Below are positions 25,906 through 35,540 of a DNA stretch of 64,000 nt, piece after piece. The translations under genes were made by a program, and so were the position numbers. Each line of letters starts with the position of its first letter. Positions within the stretch are counted from its first letter, which is position 1. The stretch comes from Flavobacterium aeripolare (GTDB lineage: Bacteria > Bacteroidota > Bacteroidia > Flavobacteriales > Flavobacteriaceae). The stretch is taken from NCBI RefSeq assembly GCF_013294025.1, contig NZ_JABSNL010000005.1:124001-188000 (forward strand), read 5' to 3'. Under the pieces are notes generated by a model. It did no database searches, was not told the origin of the DNA, and saw only the letters and a program-made list of their open reading frames with translations.

Positions 25906-27966
25906 ATGATAAAAAATATACAACCACCCGTTGCAAAACAAATTCCGACTGTTCTTGAGAAATTTGGAGATATTAGAACTGATAATTATTTCTGGTTAAA
26001 AGAGCGCGAAGATCCTGAGGTTATTGATTATTTAAATAAAGAGAACGACTATTACCAGCAAATGACGGCGCATACTCAAGATTTTCAAAAGGAGCTTTTT
26101 GAAGAGATGAAAGCCCGCATTAAAGAAGATGATGAGTCGGTTCCTTATTTGTATAACGGCTATTACTACATTACACGATTTGAAAAAGGGAAGGATTATC
26201 CTATTTATGCTCGAAAGAAAGAAAATCTAGATGCTCCAGAAGAAATCATGTTTGATTGTAACGAATTAGCTAAAGGACATAAATATTTTCAGTTAAGCGG
26301 ATTGAGTATTAGTGTAGATAACCAGCTGGCTGCTTATGCAGTTGATACTGTAGGAAGACGTATTTATACACTACACGTTAAAAACCTGACTACAGGTGAG
26401 ATTCTAGCTGATAAAATAGAAAGTACGACTGGAAATTCTACTTGGGCAAACGATAACAAAACAATGTTTTATACCAATCAAGATGCAAAAACATTGCGTT
26501 CTGATAAAGTATTGAAGCATGTTTTAGGAACGGCTACAGAAACTGATGAGTTAGTCTATTTTGAAGAAGACGATACCTTTGACGTTGCTGTGGGTAAAGA
26601 AAAATCCAAAAAATACATTCTAATAAGTTCTTCGAGTACGTTGACAACAGAGTTTCGTACCCTGCTAGCAGATCAACCGAATGGCAAATTCAAAGTATTC
26701 CAAAAAAGAGTGCGAGGATTAGAGTATAGTATATCGTATTACGAGGGTCATTTTTATATTGTAACAAATAAAGATAAAGCAACCAACTTCAAGTTGATGA
26801 AAACAACTGAGAAGCTAATGAATAGAAAATATTGGGAAGAGGTAATCATGCACCGCGAGGATGTTTTACTAGAGGATATTGATATTTTTAAAGATTTCTT
26901 GGTAGTTTCTGAACGTAGTAACGGTTTGAACCGCATTAGAATCATGCCTTGGAATGGTGATACAGAATACTTTTTACCATTTGATAGTGAAACGTACACT
27001 GCATATACAACTGCAAATGTAGATTTTGATACTTCAATACTTCGTTATGGATACCAATCTATGGCAACACCGTCTTCATTGATCGACTTTGATATGAAAA
27101 CTAAAGAGAAGGTGGTTAAAAAGGAGCAAGAAGTACTAGGAGGGAATTTTGATAAAAATAATTACATCGAAGAACGAGTTTGGGCTACAGCTAAGGATGG
27201 AACAAAAATTCCTATGTCAATGGTGTACCACAAAGACATGCAAAAAAATGGAGAGAATCCGTTATTATTGTATGCTTATGGTTCTTACGGTCACTCTATG
27301 GATGCTTATTTTTCGACCACAAGACTGTCGTTGTTAGACAGAGGATTTATCTATGTGATTGCACACATTCGTGGGGGAGAAGATTTAGGTAGACCTTGGT
27401 ATGAAGGAGGAAAACTTGCTAAAAAGAAAAACACATTTACTGATTTTATTGATTGCTCAAAATATGTTATTGAGCATAAATATACTTCAGCAAAACATTT
27501 GTATGCCGAAGGAGGTTCAGCAGGAGGATTATTAATGGGAGCAATTATTAATATGGCGCCACAATTATACAACGGTATCATTGCACAAGTTCCATTTGTA
27601 GATGTGGTAACAACCATGCTAGATGATTCGATTCCTTTAACTACTGGTGAATATGACGAATGGGGAAATCCTAACGTAAAAAAATATTACAAATACATGA
27701 AATCGTACTCGCCATATGATAACGTGAAGGCAAAAAAATATCCAAATATCTATGTTTCTACAGGATTACACGATTCACAGGTACAGTATTGGGAACCTGC
27801 GAAATGGGTTGCTAAGATGCGAACGTTAAAAAAGGATAATACTGTTTTATATTTAGATACAAACATGGATGCTGGACATGGTGGTGCATCAGGAAGATTT
27901 GAAGCATTAAAAGAATTGGCAAAAGAATTTAGTTTTTTGTTAGATTTAGAGAAAATTACAAATTAA
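25906..27966 (+). CDS. S9-family oligopeptidase (oligopeptidase B / prolyl oligopeptidase type)
   Basis: Serine oligopeptidase of 686 residues without a signal peptide, so probably cytosolic. An N-terminal beta-propeller (about 70-400) gates a C-terminal alpha/beta hydrolase. The catalytic Ser is near residue 538 in EGGSAGGLLMG, the Asp near 622 in STGLHDSQVQYWEP, and the His near 658 in DAGHGGASGRFE. Total length and spacing match oligopeptidase B, which cuts after basic residues in short peptides. A strong promoter precedes it. It is followed by the cysteine-synthase-like gene 70 bp later, which has its own -7 box. Confidence 0.92.
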   Translation: MIKNIQPPVAKQIPTVLEKFGDIRTDNYFWLKEREDPEVIDYLNKENDYYQQMTAHTQDFQKELFEEMKARIKEDDESVPYLYNGYYYITRFEKGKDYPIYARKKENLDAPEEIMFDCNELAKGHKYFQLSGLSISVDNQLAAYAVDTVGRRIYTLHVKNLTTGEILADKIESTTGNSTWANDNKTMFYTNQDAKTLRSDKVLKHVLGTATETDELVYFEEDDTFDVAVGKEKSKKYILISSSSTLTTEFRTLLADQPNGKFKVFQKRVRGLEYSISYYEGHFYIVTNKDKATNFKLMKTTEKLMNRKYWEEVIMHREDVLLEDIDIFKDFLVVSERSNGLNRIRIMPWNGDTEYFLPFDSETYTAYTTANVDFDTSILRYGYQSMATPSSLIDFDMKTKEKVVKKEQEVLGGNFDKNNYIEERVWATAKDGTKIPMSMVYHKDMQKNGENPLLLYAYGSYGHSMDAYFSTTRLSLLDRGFIYVIAHIRGGEDLGRPWYEGGKLAKKKNTFTDFIDCSKYVIEHKYTSAKHLYAEGGSAGGLLMGAIINMAPQLYNGIIAQVPFVDVVTTMLDDSIPLTTGEYDEWGNPNVKKYYKYMKSYSPYDNVKAKKYPNIYVSTGLHDSQVQYWEPAKWVAKMRTLKKDNTVLYLDTNMDAGHGGASGRFEALKELAKEFSFLLDLEKITN

Positions 27967-28036
27967 TTAGAGAATTTTTTGTTAAATTTGAGAGCTATCA
28001 AGGTTCGTAGAACAACCTTTATAAACCGTTTTATTT

Positions 28037-29077
28037 ATGAAAGAGGAAATAAATGCTTACAATAATGTCTTAGAATTGATAGGGAATACACCCCTTATTA
28101 AACTGAATAAAGTCACTGAAAAGTTAGAAGGTAATTTCTATGCAAAAGTAGAAGCTTTTAATCCAGGGCACTCATCAAAAGATAGAATTGCATTATATAT
28201 TATTGAGGAAGCTGAGAGAAAAGGGATTTTATCACCCGGAGATACCATCATAGAAACGACCTCTGGAAACACTGGTTTTAGTTTGGCTATGGTGAGTATT
28301 ATCAAAGGCTATAGTTGCATTCTTGCAGTAAGCTCTAAATCATCAAAGGATAAAATTGATATGTTACGTAGCCTGGGTGCAAAAGTATACGTTTGCCCTG
28401 CGCACGTAGCTGCAGATGATGCCCGTTCTTACTATAATGTGGCTAAGAGACTTCATGAGGAAACTAAGGGGTCGGTGTACATCAATCAGTACTTTAATCA
28501 ATTGAATATAGATGCACATTACAAATCTACTGGGCCAGAAATTTGGAAACAAACTAACGGTAAAATAACCCATCTAGTTGCTTGTAGTGGTACGGGAGGA
28601 ACAATCTCTGGAACGGCGAAGTATTTAAAGGAGCAAAATCCCGAGATTAAAATTTTAGGTGTAGATGCTTTTGGGTCGGTGTTGAAAAAGTACCACGAAA
28701 CTAGAGAGTTTGATCATAACGAAATCTATCCTTATCGAATAGAAGGACTAGGGAAAAACCTAATACCTTCTGCTACTGATTTTGATATGATTGATAAGTT
28801 CATGAAAGTGACTGATGAGGAAAGTGCACACACAGCAAGAGAAATTACGCGTAGAGAAGGGTTGTTTGTAGGGTATACTTCGGGAGCAGTGATGCAGGCG
28901 ATAAAGCAATATGCAGAAGCAGGCGAATTTGACGCTAACAGTAATGTGATTGCGATTTTTCCCGATCATGGGTCGCGCTATATGAGTAAAGTATTTAGCG
29001 ATGATTGGATGAACGAACAAGGATTCTTTGACAGCGTTAATGAAGAAGACGGTCAAAAAATAGAAATGATCAAGTAA
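28037..29077 (+). CDS. PLP-dependent cysteine synthase / cystathionine beta-synthase family enzyme
   Basis: Fold-type II PLP enzyme of 346 residues. The PLP Lys is Lys48 in [14 protein letters not shown], the substrate loop is [13 protein letters not shown] near 75-87, and the phosphate-binding loop is [14 protein letters not shown] near 185. Such enzymes make cysteine from O-acetylserine and sulfide, or do related beta-replacements; the NPGHSSKDR variant is not the classic CysK sequence, so the exact substrate is uncertain. A TAAATTTG box lies at 27983-27990 and a small hairpin at 28000-28019 in the leader. It is convergent with a large PLP fold-I gene across a perfect bidirectional terminator. 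Confidence 0.86.
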   Translation: MKEEINAYNNVLELIGNTPLIKLNKVTEKLEGNFYAKVEAFNPGHSSKDRIALYIIEEAERKGILSPGDTIIETTSGNTGFSLAMVSIIKGYSCILAVSSKSSKDKIDMLRSLGAKVYVCPAHVAADDARSYYNVAKRLHEETKGSVYINQYFNQLNIDAHYKSTGPEIWKQTNGKITHLVACSGTGGTISGTAKYLKEQNPEIKILGVDAFGSVLKKYHETREFDHNEIYPYRIEGLGKNLIPSATDFDMIDKFMKVTDEESAHTAREITRREGLFVGYTSGAVMQAIKQYAEAGEFDANSNVIAIFPDHGSRYMSKVFSDDWMNEQGFFDSVNEEDGQKIEMIK

Positions 29078-29102
29078 CAAAAAAGCGCTATTGTACTTAT
29101 AG

Positions 29103-29142
29103 AAAAAGTCCCATTTACAAATTTGTAAATGGGACTTTTTTA
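29103..29142. terminator. Bidirectional terminator between the two PLP enzyme genes
   Basis: A perfect palindrome of AAAAAGTCCCATTTACAAA and its complement, with A-run and T-run ends. Confidence 0.93.
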
Positions 29143-29161
29143 TGTATAATGAGTATGCAAT

Positions 29162-31237
29162 CTAGTCTTCTAATAATTCTGGTCGACTTAAAATTAGTTC
29201 AATTTTCTTAATGGTAATCGTGATTTGACTCATTTGTAATTCGATATTTCTAAAGAATAAACTAATATCTCTATTTACCCAACTCTCAGAGATTACTCTT
29301 GATCCCAAGCTAATTCTTAAGATGGCACTTTCAATTTCATTAGAATATTTTACGTTCACTGCTTGACCAATATGACATTTTTGAGCAGCAAGACGTATAA
29401 TCTCTAGCGAAGAGTCAGCAAATTCATCTGACAAATCAGAGTTCAACAAGCTGTATAATTTTTTAACTTTTTCTACTGGTAAAGCGGTGTTATTATCTAA
29501 GATAAAAAACGGGAAAATGGTACGGATGTTTCTAATCCCGAATGCTTTACTATTGTAGCTTTTAGTTTTAGCTTCGTCAGCGTAGATAGGCTCTAAAAAA
29601 GAAGCTTCTTTAATCGAGTCTTCAACAAAGTTACAGAACATTTCGATACCCATGTTACGGTATAAAACGGGTGTTTTATAATAACGGTCCATTTCGACAA
29701 CTGCAGCATTCCAGCGCATGTACGACCCATAATTATAGCCGTCAGAAAGTGCTTTTGAGCATTCCCACGTTGTAGGCCAGTCTGAGTGGTTGTAATATTG
29801 TGTAAGCCCTGCAGGCAGTACATTTTTTGAAGACTGTATAGCGTTGCTCACATTCTTAGGTAGAATCAATGCGCCACAGTATGGAGGTCCTGTAAAGAAT
29901 TTACTTCCTGTAATAGTAACAATGTATCCTTTATTCAAATAATGCTGAATGTCTTTTGGGTCTAACCTTAATTGAGATCCATCAACAATAATTTGCATTG
30001 ATAAATCCTCCAAAGTGTTTAATTTTTTGATGAACTCGTCACTAGGCGCCTGATATCCTAATTTTGATTGATCCATTGTGTGTAAAACAACGTGTCTTCC
30101 TAATTCTTTAGTTTTAGAAACGGCACTAAAAACTTCGTCGTCCAATTGTTTAGCCGACTTTAAATCTCCATTTTCGTCTCTAAACGGAATCTTGATGACA
30201 TCAACATCTCTAAATCCTTCAATTTTATCTCCTTTTTTAATTGGGAAGTTTAGTGCAGTAGTGTTTTCAAAATGGCAGCCTTTTAATGCAGCAGCTACAC
30301 CACTTCCAGTTTCGTCAGAAGCCACAAGGATATGCGTGATTTCGTTATCAGACATTATCTGTGTAATAGCAGCTATTTGTAAAGAAGAGTCTGTACCAGA
30401 AGGGGAGAAGATAATCTCACACTCCTCATTTAACTTAAAGGTTTTTCTAAGGTTTGTTTTCAATAACTCCGAGAAAGCAATAGTGCTGTCTTTGAAGCCA
30501 TTTTTCAAACTATTTCTAATCAAAATGCTTCGTACTTTATCTGTCTTATCAAAGGCAAAGTTAGAAACGCTAGACGCTGTTGATGACGCAAAAGTAAAGG
30601 CATCAGGTCTTGGAAACGGACGACAACCATACTTGTTTAGCAAGTGAATTTCGTCAATATTCAATCTTAAATCTCCTCCCGACATTAATAGGTATTCGGT
30701 AGGCTTTGCTAGGTTTTCAACAATTGCTTTCCACGACTCTTTTAATTCTGTGCTTGTACTTTGCAATCCGTGAAAAGACTGTAACTCACTATTTCCCAGC
30801 GTTGGTGCTGCTGTATTATTAGCAGCCTCTTTAATTAAATTGATTAAAAGAAAATCAAGATCTTCAAGTTTTTCTTTATCATCTTTAGGTAGCAGGTTGT
30901 AAAATATTTTGATCACTTCAAGGGCGGCAATATCACATAGAACAGTATCCTTTTTTTCGTGATCGAGTGCTTTGTACCACAACTGCCACTCTATACCGTA
31001 TCGCAAATATAATAGCGCTAAGATTGGTTTGTCTAAAAAAGCAGTACCTATAATAATTGATTTGTTAGGAACAATTTTAAATATTGTAGGCTGTGTAGTT
31101 GAGGTAATAATGTTGACATTATTTATTTTGGGTACCGTATTGAAACGTTTTAATATGCGAACCAAGTAGTTTACATTCTCTTTTTCAAATAAACTGGTTC
31201 TATTGTATTGATTCTCAATTAAAATATTGTTTGTCAT
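29162..31237 (-). CDS. Large PLP fold-I (aminotransferase class V-like) protein, function unknown
   Basis: The 691-residue product has an N-terminal region of about 200 residues without recognisable motifs, then a fold-type I PLP domain. FSPSGTDSSLQIAAI near 280-294 resembles the cofactor phosphate loop, IVDGSQLRLDPKDI near 420 holds the Asp that pairs with the pyridine nitrogen, and ITGSKFFTGPPYCGALILP holds the likely PLP Lys446. It resembles cysteine-desulfurase/kynureninase-like enzymes in motif layout but is far longer. It is convergent with a cysteine-synthase-like gene, which hints at amino-acid or sulfur metabolism, though that is inference. The start at 31237 is followed by MTNNILIENQ. 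Its upstream region is long and contains short ORFs and hairpins. Confidence 0.72.
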   Translation of the reverse strand: MTNNILIENQYNRTSLFEKENVNYLVRILKRFNTVPKINNVNIITSTTQPTIFKIVPNKSIIIGTAFLDKPILALLYLRYGIEWQLWYKALDHEKKDTVLCDIAALEVIKIFYNLLPKDDKEKLEDLDFLLINLIKEAANNTAAPTLGNSELQSFHGLQSTSTELKESWKAIVENLAKPTEYLLMSGGDLRLNIDEIHLLNKYGCRPFPRPDAFTFASSTASSVSNFAFDKTDKVRSILIRNSLKNGFKDSTIAFSELLKTNLRKTFKLNEECEIIFSPSGTDSSLQIAAITQIMSDNEITHILVASDETGSGVAAALKGCHFENTTALNFPIKKGDKIEGFRDVDVIKIPFRDENGDLKSAKQLDDEVFSAVSKTKELGRHVVLHTMDQSKLGYQAPSDEFIKKLNTLEDLSMQIIVDGSQLRLDPKDIQHYLNKGYIVTITGSKFFTGPPYCGALILPKNVSNAIQSSKNVLPAGLTQYYNHSDWPTTWECSKALSDGYNYGSYMRWNAAVVEMDRYYKTPVLYRNMGIEMFCNFVEDSIKEASFLEPIYADEAKTKSYNSKAFGIRNIRTIFPFFILDNNTALPVEKVKKLYSLLNSDLSDEFADSSLEIIRLAAQKCHIGQAVNVKYSNEIESAILRISLGSRVISESWVNRDISLFFRNIELQMSQITITIKKIELILSRPELLED

Positions 31238-31653
31238 AGGTACTATTATTTTTTGCGTTCGCTAGAACGTTTTTCTTTCAAGCGTATTATCGCTGCGTTT
31301 TTTCTTTATCATTTTGTAGTCGTCTGTTTAAAACACGACTACTTTTCCTTTATTCATTTGGCTTACCTATTTTCATTACGAGAACAAGTAAACAGTATCA
31401 CTTTCATGCTAGTATGTTAAGCTATAAATTGATGTGATTTTCTTTAATTTTTAGCAGCCTTCATGAAACGCATCTGTTATTGTGATTTTGCTTAAACTCA
31501 ATGTCCAAATATGAGATCTAACAAGCAAAAAAAATCCAACTAAATCCTGTTTTATCAAGAATTTAGAAAGGTAAAAAGCAGGCAAATATAATGAACTTAG
31601 AGCGATGGTGAAAATAAATGTTTTACGGACAGTTTAGTAAACTTTGAATTGCT
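31238..31653 (-). other. Long leader/intergenic region with mini-ORFs and hairpins
   Basis: No gene of normal size is visible in these 416 bp. On the minus strand, toward the PLP gene, lie short ATG-initiated frames at 31473-31444 (MRFMKAAKN), 31407-31363 (MKVILFTCSRNENR), 31357-31328 (MNKGKVVVF) and 31312-31262 (MIKKKRSDNTLERKTF). Hairpins GTAGTCGT/ACGACTAC (31317-31343) and CGTTC/GAACG near the coding start are present. A CATATTTG box near 31510 could be a -7 element. Short frames are frequent by chance in AT-rich DNA, so only conservation would show they are real. Confidence 0.4.
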
Positions 31654-32355
31654 TCATTTTTTATCTTCTATACGTACGTCAATTATCTTTAAAGTCAAAA
31701 GTTTAGCAAATAAATCTATTATTAGTTTATAAATATCTGAAATTTCGATATTTCCATGTACGGCAGTTCTTTTAATTAACCCTTTTTCAATTAGGTCATC
31801 CATTGAATTATTATATCTGTATTTTATTTCGAATGCTCTTATTTCAATACAAAGCTGGCTTACTTCAGCTATAATCTCTTCATCGATGTCTAAAGAGTGA
31901 AAACTTATAATTGTTTCTAATCTATTTTTTAAGATGTCTATTCTAATTTTTTCTGCAGTAATTAAAGTAAAAGCATCGTCAGGACTTAAATTATCAATAC
32001 TGTTCAGAACTAATTTTCTCACTTCCAAACGAGTTATCTCTTGCAAAATATTTAAATCAATAATTCCAATAAATCTATGATTTTTGATATCTTTTTTTGT
32101 GGTGTAGATGATTAATTGTTGTGACGTTAATTCTTTATTTTTAAAAGGAGTTTTCTCGATAAATTCACAAAGTTCCTGAATTATATATGAAATTTTTGTA
32201 GACATGAATTTCTTCCTTCTTTTTTTTAATAGTTTTAAGGTAAAATGAGGAATCACTATTATTGATAATATAATGCTGATTATTAAAAAGATTGAACTGA
32301 CTAAAGCATTCATATAAAATGATTCCCAATTAAAATTCGAAAAAAAATTATTCAT
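31654..32355 (-). CDS. Hypothetical protein with one N-terminal membrane helix
   Basis: I recognise no family. The 233-residue product begins with a short polar stretch, then a strong hydrophobic helix (about residues 17-38, LVSSIFLIISIILSIIVIP) followed by KLLKKRRKKF, which by the positive-inside rule places the long C-terminal part in the cytoplasm. That part is predicted mostly helical and is rich in Ile, Leu, Glu and Lys, with no Cys-rich, nucleotide or catalytic motif. It stands alone between long intergenic regions and is very AT-rich. It may be an accessory gene. Confidence 0.65.
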   Translation of the reverse strand: MNNFFSNFNWESFYMNALVSSIFLIISIILSIIVIPHFTLKLLKKRRKKFMSTKISYIIQELCEFIEKTPFKNKELTSQQLIIYTTKKDIKNHRFIGIIDLNILQEITRLEVRKLVLNSIDNLSPDDAFTLITAEKIRIDILKNRLETIISFHSLDIDEEIIAEVSQLCIEIRAFEIKYRYNNSMDDLIEKGLIKRTAVHGNIEISDIYKLIIDLFAKLLTLKIIDVRIEDKK

Positions 32356-32525
32356 AAATGTTTTAGTTTTACCATCTGAAAACAGAATGGCTTTAAGTTT
32401 TAGTTATCAAATATACATTCTTTAAATTACTCCATATTATAATAGCACCAATTACATTATAATCATGATAGAATCTTATAGAAAGTTTTTTTTAATCTTG
32501 ACATAGAAAAAACATCTTTACATTA

Positions 32526-33386
32526 TTAACTAACTATCATTTGTGAATACGTAATCAGCACAATTGCTAGTAATGCAAATGCAAGTCCGATGTAATTTTT
32601 AGTATTCAGTTTTTCTTTAAAAACAAGAACACCTACTATACTTCCTATGATGATTACACCCATATTCATTGCAGCAAACACTGTCGATGGGTTTTTGGCG
32701 AAAGCCTGATGTGCTTTTAAGTAAAATAAAATATTCCCAAAATTGAACAAACCTACAAGCAATCCAAACAAAAGATTTTTCAGCTGCATTTTTGTTTGCT
32801 TCAAGGTGATTTCAAAAATAACAACAGTTAGAATAACGATAAGCGAAATCATAAAAGTAATTAATAGCGAACTCGTAAAAGGCAGGCTTGTTGCCAAAGC
32901 GATTTGCTTGAACAAAATATCGATTGCTCCAAATCCCACTAGCACAACAGCAGGATAGATCCAATTACTGTTCTTATTATCGGTTTTTTTAGAAAGGATG
33001 AGTAGTAGGGCAGGTAGTGCGATTAAAAAAGCAACTAGCTTGTAATTATTGAAATCTTCGTCAAATAATAACCAAGCGGCAACAATGGGGATAAAGAGTG
33101 ATAAACGCTGAGCGGCATCTGTTTTGACAATCCCCATGTGCTTTATAGAGGCAGCCAATACTAAAAAAATCACAGGCAATAAAATCCCGAGCGGAATGTA
33201 TATTTCCCAAGGCGCCGTGTGGTCAATTGCCGATAACTCTGGCTGAAAAAAGAAAAAGCAAAGTACAATTGCCATGACATAATTCCAGGCCACAACTTGG
33301 CTTATAATTAAGTTTTTCTTGCGACCCACTTTAAAAATCACGCCTACTGTAACGCTACATAAAATGCTTAAAATAAGAAATAACAT
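32526..33386 (-). CDS. EamA/DMT-family transporter
   Basis: Integral membrane protein of 286 residues with about ten hydrophobic helices and two repeated halves, as in drug/metabolite transporters. Each half ends in the family pattern: LSLFIPIVAAWLLFDED near 92-108 and MGVIIIGSIVGVLVFKEKL near 240-258. The transported compound cannot be predicted. The gene is monocistronic and is separated from yebC by a terminator at 33420-33449. Confidence 0.85.
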   Translation of the reverse strand: MLFLILSILCSVTVGVIFKVGRKKNLIISQVVAWNYVMAIVLCFFFFQPELSAIDHTAPWEIYIPLGILLPVIFLVLAASIKHMGIVKTDAAQRLSLFIPIVAAWLLFDEDFNNYKLVAFLIALPALLLILSKKTDNKNSNWIYPAVVLVGFGAIDILFKQIALATSLPFTSSLLITFMISLIVILTVVIFEITLKQTKMQLKNLLFGLLVGLFNFGNILFYLKAHQAFAKNPSTVFAAMNMGVIIIGSIVGVLVFKEKLNTKNYIGLAFALLAIVLITYSQMIVS

Positions 33387-33419
33387 GCGTATAATTTTAA
33401 TTAAAATATCGTTTACATA

Positions 33420-33449
33420 AAAAAACTCCAGCCTAAGCTAGAGTTTTTA
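33420..33449 (-). terminator. yebC terminator
   Basis: AAAAACTCcAGC and GCTaGAGTTTTT pair around CTAA, with T residues following on the minus strand, 20 bp beyond the yebC stop. Confidence 0.85.
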
Positions 33450-33468
33450 TTATAGTTGGGAGTAGGTT

Positions 33469-34182
33469 TTATGCCTCTTCCATAGTGTGATAAACGTTCA
33501 TAACGTCATCATCTTCTTCTAATTTCTCGATTAGTTTCTCTACATCAGCCATTTCAGCTTCAGAGATTGCTTTAGTAATTTGCGGAATTCTTTCGAAACC
33601 AGAAGATAAAATCTCAAGATTGCGATTTTCTAATTCTTTTTGGATTGTTCCAAAACTTGCAAAAGGAGCATAGATTAAAATTCCGTCTTCGTCTTCAAAC
33701 ACTTCTTCAGCACCAAAATCGATTAACTCTAATTCTAGTTCCTCAGCATCAAGTCCTTCAGCAGGAATCCTAAAGTTACAAGTGTGGTCAAACATGAATT
33801 CTACAGATCCTTGCGTTCCCATAGTACCATTACATTTGTTAAAATAACTTCTAACATTAGCAACTGTTCTATTGTTATTATCAGTAGCAGTTTCTACTAG
33901 AATAGCAATTCCGTGAGGTGCATAACCTTCAAATAAAACCTCTTTATAGTTAGCTGTATCTTTATCGGTGGCTTTTTTAATCGCACGCTCTACATTTTCC
34001 TTAGGCATATTAGCTGCCTTAGAGTTTTGAATAACGGCTCTCAATCTTGAATTGGCATCAGGATTTGGTCCACCTTCCTTAACGGCCATTACAATGTCTT
34101 TTCCAATTCTGGTAAATGCCTTAGCCATTGCTGACCAACGTTTCATTTTTCTACCTTTTCTGAATTCAAACGCTCTTCCCAT
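33469..34182 (-). CDS. YebC/PmpR (TACO1) family protein
   Basis: The 237-residue product starts MGRAFEFRKGRKMKRWSAMA and continues with FTRIGKDIVMAVKEGGPNPDANSRLR, the very conserved N-terminal domain of the family. It also has the AKAANMPKENVERAIKKAT-like segment and the acidic C-terminal EKLEEDDDVMNVYH. The family was described as DNA-binding regulators, and more recently as ribosome-associated factors that help translate proline stretches. The start at 34182 is preferred over an in-frame upstream codon because it gives the universal MGR start. It stands downstream of gcvT but has about 190 bp of separation. Confidence 0.94.
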   Translation of the reverse strand: MGRAFEFRKGRKMKRWSAMAKAFTRIGKDIVMAVKEGGPNPDANSRLRAVIQNSKAANMPKENVERAIKKATDKDTANYKEVLFEGYAPHGIAILVETATDNNNRTVANVRSYFNKCNGTMGTQGSVEFMFDHTCNFRIPAEGLDAEELELELIDFGAEEVFEDEDGILIYAPFASFGTIQKELENRNLEILSSGFERIPQITKAISEAEMADVEKLIEKLEEDDDVMNVYHTMEEA

Positions 34183-34371
34183 TTCTGATTTTATTTTTAA
34201 TGCGGTGCAAAAATACAATTATTCTGTAAGTTTCAAAGATTCTACGTCGCTAAGTTTTTAAGTTGGCTTACTGCAAATTCTTGACAATAAATACCTGAAT
34301 GTGCGCAGCAATTTATTATTGTCTTAAAATTGGAAACTAACTTAGAAACGCCGGATCTCAGTAACTCTTTT

Positions 34372-35454
34372 TTATTTTTTGTAAAAAGGCAATTTTACCA
34401 CCTTAGCAGCAACATCTTTTTTACGTATTCTAATATAAATATCACTTTCAAGAGCACTATTATCCATAGTTACATAACCTAGTCCTATTCCCTTATTCAT
34501 AGAAGGTGACATTGTTCCTGAGGTTACAATTCCAATCACATTTCCAGATGCGTCTACGATTTCGTAATCATGTCTAGGTACTGCGCGTTCTTGCATTTCA
34601 AAGGCTACTAATTTTCTAGTAACACCCGCTTCTTTTTGTTTTTTTAAGTTTTCAGAGTTTGTAAATTCTTTAGTGAATTTAGTAATCCATCCTAAACCTG
34701 CTTCCAGTGGAGATGTTGTGTCGCTAATATCGTTTCCGTACAAACAAAAACCCATTTCTAAACGCAATGTATCTCTTGCTGCTAAACCTATTGGTTTGAT
34801 TCCGAATGCTGCTCCAGCTTCAAAAACTTTATTCCAAATCACCTCAGCATCGCTGTTTTTACAGTAGATTTCAAAACCACCTGAACCCGTATAACCAGTC
34901 GCAGATATAATTACATCATCAATTCCAGCAAAATCAGCAACTTCAAAGTGGTAGTATTTAATCGCGCTCAAATCAATAGATGATAAGGCCTGCATTGCTT
35001 CAACCGCTTTTGGTCCTTGAATTGCTAATAAAGAGTACTCCGCAGAAAGGTCTTTCATGTCAACACCTAAATCGTTGTGAGACGAAATCCAGTTCCAATC
35101 TTTTTCAATATTTGAAGCATTTACTACTAATAAATACTCATCTTCTTTCATTTTATAGATAATCAAATCATCCACAACACCACCGTCATTGTTAGGTAGA
35201 CAAGAATATTGCGCTCTACCAATTGTTAAAACTGATGCATCATTTGAAGTTACTTTTTGTATCAAAGCCAAAGCATTTGGACCCGAAAGTAAAAATTCTC
35301 CCATGTGCGAAACATCAAAAACTCCTACGTCATTACGCACCGTTTCATGTTCAGCATTAATTCCCTCATAGGTAATTGGCATATTGTATCCAGCAAACGG
35401 AAGCATTTTTGCTCCCAAACTTTCGTGTATGTGCGTAAGCGCAGTATTTTTCAT
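34372..35454 (-). CDS. gcvT: Aminomethyltransferase (glycine cleavage system T protein)
   Basis: Transfers the aminomethyl carbon from lipoylated H protein to tetrahydrofolate and releases ammonia. The 360-residue product shows [17 protein letters not shown] near 44-60, [20 protein letters not shown] folate-binding sequence near 180, [20 protein letters not shown] near 225-244 and the C-terminal [20 protein letters not shown]. Length and motifs are standard. Other gcv genes are not in the window, which is common in Flavobacterium. Copy C of the structured repeat lies about 90 bp upstream on the same strand. Confidence 0.95.
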   Translation of the reverse strand: MKNTALTHIHESLGAKMLPFAGYNMPITYEGINAEHETVRNDVGVFDVSHMGEFLLSGPNALALIQKVTSNDASVLTIGRAQYSCLPNNDGGVVDDLIIYKMKEDEYLLVVNASNIEKDWNWISSHNDLGVDMKDLSAEYSLLAIQGPKAVEAMQALSSIDLSAIKYYHFEVADFAGIDDVIISATGYTGSGGFEIYCKNSDAEVIWNKVFEAGAAFGIKPIGLAARDTLRLEMGFCLYGNDISDTTSPLEAGLGWITKFTKEFTNSENLKKQKEAGVTRKLVAFEMQERAVPRHDYEIVDASGNVIGIVTSGTMSPSMNKGIGLGYVTMDNSALESDIYIRIRKKDVAAKVVKLPFYKK

Positions 35455-35540
35455 TGTGTGTTTGTATAAAATTTGAAGTGGCTAATTTATTGAAAAATTA
35501 TCATATTTAAAGTATCATTTATGTTTATTCAGTACTTTTT

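Noticed and set aside
30078..30647. Plus-strand frame of 189 codons
   Set aside because: Antisense to the large PLP gene; no protein family signal, and the minus-strand frame holds the PLP motifs.
31464..31500. Plus-strand mini-ORF MKRICYCDFA considered as a cysteine-rich leader peptide
   Set aside because: It points toward a gene on the opposite strand, so there is no downstream gene for it to control.
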